A stretch of DNA of 22,623 nucleotides from a virus. Both the position numbers and the translations under genes were made by a program. This document shows positions 6,253-13,435 of this stretch, piece by piece. The number at the start of each line of letters is the position of its first letter. Positions within the stretch are counted from its first letter, which is position 1. Below the pieces are notes generated by a model. The model saw nothing but the letters and a program-made list of their open reading frames with translations, did no database searches and was not told where the DNA came from. The stretch covers positions 1-22,623 of the IMG/VR virus record IMGVR_UViG_3300030105_000971. One strand, 5' to 3'.

Positions 6253-8706
6253 CTATACGAGTCTCCAATCGTTAGAAGCAACATAGACCATAGTAACAGC
6301 ACCATACTCAGATTCAATGCGGATTGATTCCTGACCATCAATGCGGTGGTCAGCGGAGCCTTTGAGGATCTTGATGTAGTTGGACTGTGAAACACCTGTC
6401 ATTCCCTTAACAGTGACAACATCGCCGGGAACGGGAGAGGCTGGTAGAGTCACGGTTGCGGCGGCTGCGATGTTGGCGAAGTAGTTATAACCCTCAGCTA
6501 AGGTACCACCATCAGCGATTGCCATAGCGCTTGTGTTGGTAACAATGAGTTGACCACCAATAGCAGTTAGACCGCCACCAGCAAGACCAACAGCAACGTC
6601 GTCGTTGACCATACCGGTCTGGACAGCGTCATTACCGATGGTGACAACACCAGCATTTGTCATTGATACATCACCGCTTAGAACGAATGAACTGTAGTCA
6701 GTTCCGTCAGCAATCATAATATGCGTATTAGTGGCAGCGAGACTGTCATCAAAGATGCTCATCTTAGCGGGAGTAACTGCATCGTTAGCAAGTTTGCCAG
6801 TTGTAACATTAAGATCAATAATCTCAGCGGTACCGACAGAGTCGTCAGCCATCTGGGACTGCTGGACAGCGTTGGCAGCAATGTGCTCGTTGCCAACAGA
6901 GTCGTCAGCAATCTTAGTACCATCAACAATATCAGCAGCAAGGTGGATGCGATCAATAGAGCCATCAACGTACTGGTCAGAATCAACAGAGTTAACACTC
7001 ATGTGAATGAGGTCAACAGAGCCATCAACGTACTGGTCAGAATCAACAGAGTTAGCACTCATGTGAATGAGGTCAATAGAACCATCAACGTACTGATCAG
7101 AATCAACAGAGTTTACACTCATGTGAGAAAGATCGACTGAACCATTTACCAATTCTGATGAATCAACTGAGTCTGCACCCATGGCAGCAGCATCAACTGA
7201 ACCAGCAGCAAAATGTGCTGTGTCGATAGAGCCATCAACGTACTGATCAGAATCAATAGAGTTTACACTCATGTGAACGAGGTCAATAGAACCATCAACG
7301 TACTGATCTGAATCAACAGAGTTTGCACTCATGTGAATGAGGTCAATTGAGCCATCAACGTACTGATCAGAATCAACAGAGTTCACACTCATGTGAGCAA
7401 GGTCAATAGAACCATCAGTAATGTGCTCAGAATCGACAGCATCATCAGCCAACTTAGTTCCGTCAATTGCATCAGCAGCCATCATACTTGTGGCGATACC
7501 TAGAGCCTTGACGCGAAGAGCATCACCAGAAATCTCGACTGAGGCGCCATCGACACCAACAGAGAGAACACCAGAAGCAGCAATAAGAGCATCACCAGCA
7601 ATTGTGGCAGCGTAATCGAGCATTGATTCCTTCTTCATTAGACTATCAGAATCCAAGAAGTAGAAACTATCGTCAGCCACGGCGGCAACAGCAGAAGCAA
7701 CACCATCAAGACGGACAGTTCCACCCATCTGAAGGGTGGCGGAACCGGAGATAGCACCGGAGCCAGAAAGGCTGATTGCAGTGCCAGACTTAAGTTCATC
7801 TGAGAATCTGAAGTCTGCGCCAGTAAATCTGTCAACAGAGGCAATTCTTTTGTTGGAATCAAGGATTAGAGCCTTGCTAGCCTCAGCCGTACCGGCTGCG
7901 CCTACATCAACATAGTTAAGCTCAGTAGCAGTTGCAGTAACAGCAGCAAGCTTAGTCAAGTCAGCAGCAGTAAGATCGGCGTCATCGAGGTAGTTAAGCT
8001 CAGCAGCAGTTGCAGTAACACCAGCAAGCTTAGTCAAGTCAGCAGCAGTAAGATCGGCGTCATCGAGGTAGTTAAGCTCGGCAGCGGTTGCAGTAACACC
8101 AGCAAGCTTAGTCAAGTCAGCAGCAGTAAGATCGTCGTTATCAAGGTAATTGAGTTCGGCAGCAGTTGCAGTAAGAGCAGCAAGCTTAGTCAAGTCAGCA
8201 GCAGTAAGATCGTCGTTATCAAGGTAATTGAGTTCGGCAGCAGTTGCATCAACAGCAGCAAGTTTGGTGAAGTCAGCCTGAATTAGACCAGAAACACCAT
8301 CAAGCAAGTTGAGTTCAGTAGCAGTAGAAGTAACAGCGGCACCAGCAAGCTGGAGACCGCCAACCTTGGCGACGTTGAAGTCAACATCGTTGGCAAGAAC
8401 TGCGGACTGAGCGGCGAGAGTTAGAATATCGGTATCACCATCAGCACCAATGGTTGAGCCGTTATCGACAGCAAGTGACTTGAGGGCGACATCACCGTCA
8501 GCGTCAACTGCAAAGCCGGGCATTGTGATTGTGCCGAAGGTGGCGTCACCATCGGAATCAAAACTTGCACCAGAAACACCGGCAGAAGCAGAAAGACTGG
8601 CGGCGCTAGTGGCACCGACAGAAGAGAGAGAAGCAGCAGAGACCGCCTCTTCGAATGTGGTAGAGCCGCTAAGTATTGCGGGTCCTACCTGAAATTTATA
8701 AGCCAT
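6253..8706 (-). CDS. Large repetitive fibre-like protein, 817 aa
   Basis: This is probably a long fibre shaft protein. It opens MAYKFQVGPAILSGSTTFEE. Residues 147-267 hold five 26-residue repeats (TKLA.VTATAAELNYLDD.DLTAAD), and about 423-622 hold roughly twenty 10-residue units that alternate around S-[IV]-D (for example SIDLIHMSVN and SVDSDQYVDG). The last 80 residues or so form the small beta domain shared with three neighbours (TLPASP, a glycine-rich turn, HRIDGQESI, aromatic end). Such repeats are known from aquatic T4-like phage fibres and probably build a trimeric beta shaft. The start has a strong AGGAGG nine bases upstream. A hairpin stands before the gene and a terminator after it. 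Whether it decorates the tail or the head cannot be told. Length may vary through recombination between repeats. Confidence 0.85.
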   Translation of the reverse strand: MAYKFQVGPAILSGSTTFEEAVSAASLSSVGATSAASLSASAGVSGASFDSDGDATFGTITMPGFAVDADGDVALKSLAVDNGSTIGADGDTDILTLAAQSAVLANDVDFNVAKVGGLQLAGAAVTSTATELNLLDGVSGLIQADFTKLAAVDATAAELNYLDNDDLTAADLTKLAALTATAAELNYLDNDDLTAADLTKLAGVTATAAELNYLDDADLTAADLTKLAGVTATAAELNYLDDADLTAADLTKLAAVTATATELNYVDVGAAGTAEASKALILDSNKRIASVDRFTGADFRFSDELKSGTAISLSGSGAISGSATLQMGGTVRLDGVASAVAAVADDSFYFLDSDSLMKKESMLDYAATIAGDALIAASGVLSVGVDGASVEISGDALRVKALGIATSMMAADAIDGTKLADDAVDSEHITDGSIDLAHMSVNSVDSDQYVDGSIDLIHMSANSVDSDQYVDGSIDLVHMSVNSIDSDQYVDGSIDTAHFAAGSVDAAAMGADSVDSSELVNGSVDLSHMSVNSVDSDQYVDGSIDLIHMSANSVDSDQYVDGSVDLIHMSVNSVDSDQYVDGSIDRIHLAADIVDGTKIADDSVGNEHIAANAVQQSQMADDSVGTAEIIDLNVTTGKLANDAVTPAKMSIFDDSLAATNTHIMIADGTDYSSFVLSGDVSMTNAGVVTIGNDAVQTGMVNDDVAVGLAGGGLTAIGGQLIVTNTSAMAIADGGTLAEGYNYFANIAAAATVTLPASPVPGDVVTVKGMTGVSQSNYIKILKGSADHRIDGQESIRIESEYGAVTMVYVASNDWRLV
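6841..7440 (-). repeat. Tandem 30/60-bp coding repeats in the fibre-like gene
   Basis: About ten 60-bp units, each made of two 30-bp halves, encode 10-residue units starting S-[IV]-D. Near 7140-7240 the phase shifts by one half unit with more diverged copies, which suggests unequal crossing-over. The units are in frame throughout. Confidence 0.9.
7906..8268 (-). repeat. Five tandem 78-bp coding repeats in the fibre-like gene
   Basis: Five in-frame copies of a 78-bp unit encode TKLA.VTATAAELNYLD-type 26-residue repeats beginning at residues 147, 173, 199, 225 and 251. The copies are nearly identical in DNA, so they are recently homogenised. Confidence 0.9.
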
Positions 8707-8715
8707 TTATATAAT

Positions 8716-8721
8716 CCTCCT
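8716..8721 (-). promoter_or_regulatory. Strong ribosome binding site with a complementary upstream hairpin arm
   Basis: AGGAGG here is nine bases before the ATG of the 817-aa gene. The downstream arm of the hairpin just upstream contains CCTCCT (8739-8744), a six-base perfect complement. In principle the hairpin arm can pair either with its own partner GAGGAG or with this site. Confidence 0.5.
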
Positions 8722-8725
8722 ATGG

Positions 8726-8765
8726 AAAAATGACAATGAGGAGGCATACAAATGCACTCCTCATT
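8726..8765 (-). terminator. Hairpin with T-tract between two fibre-like genes (terminator or attenuator)
   Basis: On the minus strand AATGAGGAGTGCAT and ATGCCTCCTCATT pair over 13 bp with one bulged T and a TTGT loop. GTCATTTTT follows, so the T-tract is set off from the stem by four bases. No GACTATTTA motif lies between it and the next start, so it may only reduce transcription into the 817-aa gene. Confidence 0.65.
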
Positions 8766-8801
8766 CTATTACTATTTAGTTCTCTCGAATATATAGAGAA
8801 A

Positions 8802-9797
8802 TCAAGTGATGAAGAACTTTGACGCACCATCAGTATAAATCGTCAAAGATGCATATGGTGATTCTAAAACTACTTTATTTTGATTGTCGATTGTTTGCCC
8901 AGAATCGGCGAGAATGACCACGTTATAGGCATTAGACGATCCTCCCTCGTCTTTAAAAACGAAGGTTTGCCCGCTATTCAAAGTAGATGCATTGGGTAAA
9001 CTTGCTGTTATTATAGCGCTCGGAGAGGCAGTGTTAACGCCTATATAGTAGTCGCTTTTCAACACTGAATAATTGGATGTTACCAATACTCTGCTTAACG
9101 ACAGACCTGTATTTATTTTTGTTACTTTGTTCTCGACATCTACAGCGAACAAGTCTGCGCTGGATGAGAAAACAGAAAGAGAGCCAGTGAAATGATGGGT
9201 GTCGTCGTTTGTGTCTCCGAAGGCAGTCGAACCGGACTGGTTTATTTCAACAAGATTTGTTTGGATAATGTCAAAACTATGAGCCTCTATATTCCCAGAC
9301 ACAACCAGACTACCCGACAAACTTAAGATGTTATTTGCAAAAGTTAAACCAGAACTACCAGCTAGATCTCCGTCTGGAGAGTTAAACTGAATAGAGTTAA
9401 GTGGTCCTTGGGCTATTGCGTCGTCAGGTCCTCCAGCAGAAGAAGTAAGAACGACATTATTATTTTCGTCAAGAGCAAGGAACGAAGATGTGGTTGCTTG
9501 TCCAGCAGAAACCGAAGAGAGGTTTAACGCTGTTGCCTCTATGTTTCCGTTAACGTAGAGGCGAGTTCCATTAAATTGTAGGTTTGGCTCTCCAACCAAG
9601 CTGTCGGCGTTGGCTCCAACTGTTAACATATAGTCAGTTGTGCCGTTAGCCACAATCCTAGTGACGTTTGTTAGATTCGTTCCGTCGCCGTGAAACTCAC
9701 CAACGATTGCGTTGCCATGTTCACCGCCGCCAGTAGAAGGCTTGAAGACAACAGATTCGTTAGCTACGACGGTACCAGAAAGAAGGTTATAAGCCAC
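8802..9797 (-). CDS. Fibre-like structural protein, 331 aa
   Basis: The start is GTG at 9797, chosen because AGGAGG lies eight bases upstream and the resulting MAYNLLSGTV matches the N-terminus of the 392-aa fibre-like protein. A fibre phrase FHGDGTNLTNV follows near residue 34, then LQFNGTRLYVNGNIEA in the shaft. The C-terminal 85 residues (about 247-331) form the shared beta domain: YYIGVN, ITASLPNAS, FVFKDEGGSS, QTIDNQ, and a final strand around ASKFFIT. A segment TAFGDTNDDTHHFTGSLSV matches one in the 221-aa gene upstream (TIFGNSNDDYHIRTGSFYV), so the two are related. It probably forms a head or tail fibre. It lies 15 bases after the 221-aa gene and before a hairpin. Confidence 0.8.
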   Translation of the reverse strand: MAYNLLSGTVVANESVVFKPSTGGGEHGNAIVGEFHGDGTNLTNVTRIVANGTTDYMLTVGANADSLVGEPNLQFNGTRLYVNGNIEATALNLSSVSAGQATTSSFLALDENNNVVLTSSAGGPDDAIAQGPLNSIQFNSPDGDLAGSSGLTFANNILSLSGSLVVSGNIEAHSFDIIQTNLVEINQSGSTAFGDTNDDTHHFTGSLSVFSSSADLFAVDVENKVTKINTGLSLSRVLVTSNYSVLKSDYYIGVNTASPSAIITASLPNASTLNSGQTFVFKDEGGSSNAYNVVILADSGQTIDNQNKVVLESPYASLTIYTDGASKFFIT

Positions 9798-9812
9798 AAA
9801 GAAACCTCCTCG

Positions 9813-10478
9813 TTAGAATACGAACCAATTTGATCCATTGGAATACAGGCTGATGGCTGCCATTGTACCTGTCAATGAGTATGCGCCATTATTATCTATT
9901 AAGTTTGGGGAGGATGCTGATAATGTTATACCGCCCGGTCTTGAAGTTATTTCATCTTTGATAACCAAAATAGCTCCAGAGTCGTGAATAGATGCAGAAT
10001 GCAATCTAAACTCTATCGCCCCACTGCCGCCAATACCAATGACGTAATCGCCAGTAGAGGATGTCTGCCCAGATGCTGCCACATTTCTATAAGTATGTCT
10101 CATTCCGAGGGTTATTGACTGACTCAAAGAAGGATTAACTTGGAATGTGGGGGCACTAGCGGATTGTCCGACATAGAAACTACCAGTCCTAATATGGTAA
10201 TCATCATTGCTATTGCCAAATATTGTTGAACCAGAGATTGTGTTCGTCTGATCTACAACAAACATACTTGCTGTAATCACCCCATCTACTACCATATCTC
10301 CGTTCAAGACAAGTGTATTGGCGCCGTATGTGCCGTAAGAAGCGGTATAGAACATCAAGTTGGAAGAGCCACTGAGGGCGTCAGAACCAGTTATGAACTG
10401 TAAAGATCCCGTAGGACCAGCGATTGTTACTGCTGGGTCTTCATCACAGTTAACATGTGCCCACTTGAACTGAGCCAT
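9813..10478 (-). CDS. Short fibre-like structural protein, 221 aa
   Basis: This is a compact relative of the 331-aa fibre-like protein. Both share a NDD[YT]H segment, here near residue 90 (STIFGNSNDDYHIRTGSFYV), and the small C-terminal beta domain (YVIGIGGSGAIEF, ILVIKDEI, NLIDNNGAYSL, end WFVF). The N-terminal part is different (MAQFKWAHVNCDEDP), so it may attach to another partner. It lacks the long repeats of the 817-aa gene. The ATG lies three bases after the stop of the 139-aa gene, so coupling is likely. A short fibre or cap of a fibre complex is the best guess. Confidence 0.75.
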   Translation of the reverse strand: MAQFKWAHVNCDEDPAVTIAGPTGSLQFITGSDALSGSSNLMFYTASYGTYGANTLVLNGDMVVDGVITASMFVVDQTNTISGSTIFGNSNDDYHIRTGSFYVGQSASAPTFQVNPSLSQSITLGMRHTYRNVAASGQTSSTGDYVIGIGGSGAIEFRLHSASIHDSGAILVIKDEITSRPGGITLSASSPNLIDNNGAYSLTGTMAAISLYSNGSNWFVF

Positions 10479-10481
10479 TTA

Positions 10482-10901
10482 TCAACCTACCCCGACAGAG
10501 CCTGAGAAGCTTGGACCGGATGTGGTGGTCGCTCTTGTTGTCGGAACAGTTGTTAATCCGGCGATGACATCAACCGAAGTCGAACCTGATAACCAAAGTT
10601 CTGATATCTTTATGTCGTACACTTCGCTTTTGCCATAACCGCTGGAGCCACTGGCATCAACCGCAATAAAGTTTGTGCCGCCGGCAGGGAGGTTGGTCAC
10701 ACCAATTCGAGAAAAACCAACATTTACTGGAGTGCCAGCCTTATTAATAACCTGAAACCATCTGGTCAAATATGGGAAATCAACCTTAGTTGCGGTGGCG
10801 ACACTGATAGATCCACTAGCAAATGGTCTGCCGCTTACTTGATAAGCGGGGACGTGGTTTAGTCCTACATTCGCTTCATAGGACTTGATAAAGTTAGACA
10901 T
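10482..10901 (-). CDS. Putative small virion protein, 139 aa
   Basis: This is the first gene of the fibre-like unit, with GGAGG six bases before the ATG and a GACTATTTAC motif 28 bases upstream. The protein is beta-prone and rich in Ser, Gly, Thr and Val, with AYQVSGRPFASGSISV near residues 19-34 and no signal peptide or membrane segment. Similar short proteins with a YQVSG-P-ASG phrase occur beside fibre genes in marine phages as far as I recall, but I cannot name the family. A role as capsid decoration or fibre base is inference from composition and place. Confidence 0.7.
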   Translation of the reverse strand: MSNFIKSYEANVGLNHVPAYQVSGRPFASGSISVATATKVDFPYLTRWFQVINKAGTPVNVGFSRIGVTNLPAGGTNFIAVDASGSSGYGKSEVYDIKISELWLSGSTSVDVIAGLTTVPTTRATTTSGPSFSGSVGVG

Positions 10902-10929
10902 AAAAAACCTCCATATTCTGTTCTTCGTA

Positions 10930-10939
10930 GTAAATAGTC
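10930..10939 (-). promoter_or_regulatory. GACTATTTAC putative late promoter before the fibre-like unit
   Basis: The minus strand reads GACTATTTAC directly after the stop codon of the bS21 gene and 28 bases before the ATG of the 139-aa gene. The ten bases are identical to those at 6170-6179. Confidence 0.55.
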
Positions 10940-11188
10940 TTATCTAGTTCTTTCGCGGGAAGCTTCTTTGGTCTTTTGCTCGGCACGTTCTCGGCGCTGA
11001 CGACGAATCGCAGCTTGCTTAGCATGTCGTCTTGCTTCAGAGGGCTTTTTGAAATATCTTTTGTCTCTGATTTGTTCCATGATTCCCGCTTTTTTGCATT
11101 TCTTTATGAATTTGCGAATCATCTTATCGTGGTTTCCGCGACATTGTCTTGCGGTAACTACAACATTTGCTCCTTTACTTCTACTCAT
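10940..11188 (-). CDS. rpsU: Ribosomal protein bS21 of phage origin
   Basis: The core from about residue 22 to 65 matches bacterial bS21: FIKKCKKAGIMEQIRDKRYF followed by KKPSEARRHAKQAAIRR corresponds to the E. coli [20 protein letters not shown] and EKPTTERKRAKASAVKR regions. The ATG at 11188 is chosen because AGGA lies seven bases upstream. An in-frame ATG nine codons earlier lies inside the preceding gene. This gives 82 residues against 71 in E. coli, with extra residues at both ends and a very basic C-terminus. bS21 sits near the mRNA exit of the small subunit and helps initiation. Phage copies are known in marine phages and are thought to replace the host protein on ribosomes. Its place at the end of the late head operon suggests late synthesis. 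Confidence 0.93.
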   Translation of the reverse strand: MSRSKGANVVVTARQCRGNHDKMIRKFIKKCKKAGIMEQIRDKRYFKKPSEARRHAKQAAIRRQRRERAEQKTKEASRERTR

Positions 11189-11196
11189 TTTAAATC

Positions 11197-11661
11197 CTAT
11201 TTGAGTGCTTGCCAAATCTTACCAGCATTTCCCATGATTGAACTAATATCTACGCCTGCATCGGTAGGGTCATCTCCTAAAACATTTGGCTTGTGTGCGG
11301 TGCCTGGGGTGCCGGACTCTTTTAGAGGCGCTGTGCCTTCAAAAAGATCTACACCATTGTAGGCATCGGCGCCAATGGAATCTAAGAGTTTTTTACGATG
11401 TTCTAGTAGCTTCTGGTTCACCTCTTGGGACTTACGCTTCATTTGCAAGTCTTCATTAAATAGCTTGTCGTTGGGAATGTTAGTTCTTTTTCCCAAACCC
11501 ATGTGGGTGTTTGGTTCTCTTGTCTCGACTATTGGCTGTTTTGTTAAGCCGGCGCTGACTTGAGATACAACCTCTGCAAGAAGCCCCTCTTCTATAAGGA
11601 CTTCTTGGATGCACTCTTTTACGACTGGCTTGATTAGTTTCTTTAGTTGTGCTTTATTCAT
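11197..11661 (-). CDS. Address-bearing putative prohead protein, 154 aa
   Basis: The ATG overlaps the previous stop as ATGA. Residues 1-25 (beginning MNKAQLKKLIKPVVKECIQE) form a strongly amphipathic helix ending LIEEG, which fits an [L/I]-x-E prohead protease site at 22-24. The rest is polar, with a charged helical segment (about 72-92) and a C-terminus ending GNAGKIWQALK. There is no membrane segment. Proteins with the KPVVKECI.EVL.EEG start seem recurrent in marine T4-like phages, but I cannot name a function. I infer an internal head or core protein, from the N-terminus and from its place between the other address-bearing genes and bS21. Confidence 0.75.
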   Translation of the reverse strand: MNKAQLKKLIKPVVKECIQEVLIEEGLLAEVVSQVSAGLTKQPIVETREPNTHMGLGKRTNIPNDKLFNEDLQMKRKSQEVNQKLLEHRKKLLDSIGADAYNGVDLFEGTAPLKESGTPGTAHKPNVLGDDPTDAGVDISSIMGNAGKIWQALK

Positions 11662-12842
11662 TTATCACTCTTTTTTGTAATGTTTTTTAATATATGAAAC
11701 AAAATCTTGTTTTTTTGTCCCTTTTTTGCTTGAGTGGCTGTATAGATCCTGCTAATCGCTTGTTTGACTTTCGCATCTTTTTTATTATAGGCGTCCCGCA
11801 TTTCTTGTTTTCTACTAACAAAATCACCACGGTCAAACATTTTTTCTATCTTGAACGCTTCTTTGATATAATGAGATGGCAAAAATGGGGCAACAAAATC
11901 AACGAATGTTTTTAAGTCATTGTTAAATGTATTTGTACTCTTGTCTTTTTTTCCTCTTTTCGCCTTCCAAGAGTCATAAAGTGTATTGTGGTATTTAACA
12001 CCAAAGTTGCTATTAATTTTATAAACTGGCTCACTCGTTACTTCAGCAGGAGTTTCGTCGGTCTGGGGTGCCTCACTGGGGGATGAAAACAGATCTATAA
12101 ATTTTGTTCGTATCTCCACTCTTTTATCATCTAAACCAAAAGCAGATAATCTTTCTGCAATTTTAGGTAAAAGTTTTTGTAATATAGTATCTTCAGTATT
12201 TGGAAGTTCATCAAATATTTTTATCCAAGCTTCTCTATTTTCTGGGTTTCCATATTTACTACCAGAAAGTTGGTTATAAATATTAGAAAACTCTTGTTTT
12301 GTATTTGATGATAAAAGTTTGTCGATTAAGGCGTTTCTTGCTTCTTCTGTAAGCGGGGCACCTGACTCAGCATCAAAATTAGCTTCAGGTGCTGCTTGAG
12401 GTTCTTTATTAGGCGCCTCATCAGGAGCGGCTGGTGATGCGGCAGCAGGCTTTTCAAACTTAACTGTATTCGCCCGTCCCCAGTAGTTTAAAGCCTTGAC
12501 TACTGCTTTTTGTTTTTGCTGGTCTAATCCAAGTTTAGCAATACCTTGAAGAATCTCTCTTGTAGTTTCTGATGAAAACACTCTATCTTGTTCTGATTTT
12601 GAGCCTTGAAGGGTTACAGCCTCTAACATAATGTCTTCATCACTGGCTGCGTTAGCAACCAAATTTACGATTGCTATTTTTTGTTCTGGAGTTAATGCTC
12701 CAGCTAATTTATTGAGAATGTTGATTAAAGAGTCTTTATTATCTTTTGAGTTTAAACCAAAAATAGTTTGTCCCTCTTCGTGGAGGAACTTACGCCAACT
12801 CTCTGTTAGGAGTTTGTCTTTCTCAAAGCTACTCCAAGTCAT
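11658..12842 (-). CDS. Address-bearing putative internal head protein, 394 aa
   Basis: The start overlaps the protease gene by 14 bases, with GAGG nine bases upstream. Residues 11-23 (LLTESWRKFLHEE) resemble a T4 capsid-targeting sequence, with a likely cleavage site LHE at 20-22. Three parts follow: a helical region (35-125), an Ala/Pro-rich linker (131-155), another helical region (165-250), a second Ser/Pro/Glu linker (252-271), and a basic C-terminal domain (280-394) with many Lys and a KKGQKNK segment. The linkers and basic end would suit a packaged, DNA-associated protein or a core protein. No enzyme motif is visible. Because it sits next to the protease, a gp67/gp68-type core role is a reasonable alternative. 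Confidence 0.75.
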   Translation of the reverse strand: MTWSSFEKDKLLTESWRKFLHEEGQTIFGLNSKDNKDSLINILNKLAGALTPEQKIAIVNLVANAASDEDIMLEAVTLQGSKSEQDRVFSSETTREILQGIAKLGLDQQKQKAVVKALNYWGRANTVKFEKPAAASPAAPDEAPNKEPQAAPEANFDAESGAPLTEEARNALIDKLLSSNTKQEFSNIYNQLSGSKYGNPENREAWIKIFDELPNTEDTILQKLLPKIAERLSAFGLDDKRVEIRTKFIDLFSSPSEAPQTDETPAEVTSEPVYKINSNFGVKYHNTLYDSWKAKRGKKDKSTNTFNNDLKTFVDFVAPFLPSHYIKEAFKIEKMFDRGDFVSRKQEMRDAYNKKDAKVKQAISRIYTATQAKKGQKNKILFHILKNITKKSDK

Positions 12843-13434
12843 CTTTCAAGACCTCGTTTAACAACCTGTTGATGCGGTCTGCTTTTGTAAACACTCTGTT
12901 GTTGAACTCTTTTGCCTCTCTCATCATAAAAGCGTTTGGTGTGGAGGGCTCGGACACAAAGTCAAAGCAGATAAGTTGGAAGTCTTCTTGGACTACGACC
13001 TTACCTGCGCCTTCTGATACTGATCCCATACCGCGAGAAGAGATGCCAAGTTTTACGCCATCTTCTACAAGAGCACGCAGGGTCTTGCCGGCGTCTGTAT
13101 TGAGTACCTTTACTTTGCCCATAACTGCTTTGTCTTCCATCCAAATAGATGTGACCATATGAGAAGCATTCTTTAGGTTAATGACTGAATCATCGGGGTG
13201 ATCAAGTTCGCCAAGTGCTCTGTTTTCTTTTACAAGCTTCTTATAGTTCTCGACCTCTCGCACCAAAACCTTGTGAGGGTAGACGCGACCATTACCGTTT
13301 TGGACATCTGCTTCTTGTAACTTACCGGAAAGCACCATCCCGCCGTTGGCGACGAAGCGCTTTTCATCTTCAGTGAGCAGATCTTGGCATACGCCGCCTT
13401 CGCATAGTTCGTAGTATTCTCGTAGTAGTTTCAT
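12829..13434 (-). CDS. 21: Prohead core protease, gp21-like serine protease
   Basis: This 201-residue protein matches T4 gp21 (212 aa). NGNGRVYP at 46-53 corresponds to the NRNKRLYP strand, GELDHP at 75-80 carries the catalytic His (H79, T4 H85), and GISSRGMGS at 130-138 carries the nucleophile (S132, T4 S140). It belongs to the herpes-protease-like prohead protease fold. In T4 the enzyme, inside the prohead, cuts scaffold, capsid protein and internal proteins after [L/I]-x-E and then destroys itself. Its own N-terminus MKLLREYYELCEGG offers such sites (LRE, LCE). One base separates it from the stop of the preceding gene, and it overlaps the following gene. It is flanked on both sides by genes with address-like N-termini, presumably its substrates. 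Confidence 0.95.
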   Translation of the reverse strand: MKLLREYYELCEGGVCQDLLTEDEKRFVANGGMVLSGKLQEADVQNGNGRVYPHKVLVREVENYKKLVKENRALGELDHPDDSVINLKNASHMVTSIWMEDKAVMGKVKVLNTDAGKTLRALVEDGVKLGISSRGMGSVSEGAGKVVVQEDFQLICFDFVSEPSTPNAFMMREAKEFNNRVFTKADRINRLLNEVLKDDLE

Positions 13435-13435
13435 C

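Noticed and set aside
6841-7440. Regular 60-bp spaced repeats that resemble a repeat array such as CRISPR
   Set aside because: The units are contiguous, in frame and protein-coding, with no unique spacers and no cas genes nearby.
8771-8779. ACTATTTAG on the plus strand as another promoter copy
   Set aside because: It lies in the opposite orientation to all other copies and no plus-strand gene follows it; it also lacks the leading G of the exact motif.
10940-11215. A longer bS21 reading from the ATG at 11215
   Set aside because: The first nine codons overlap the end of the previous gene and have no ribosome binding site; the ATG at 11188 has AGGA at a good distance and gives a bS21-like start.
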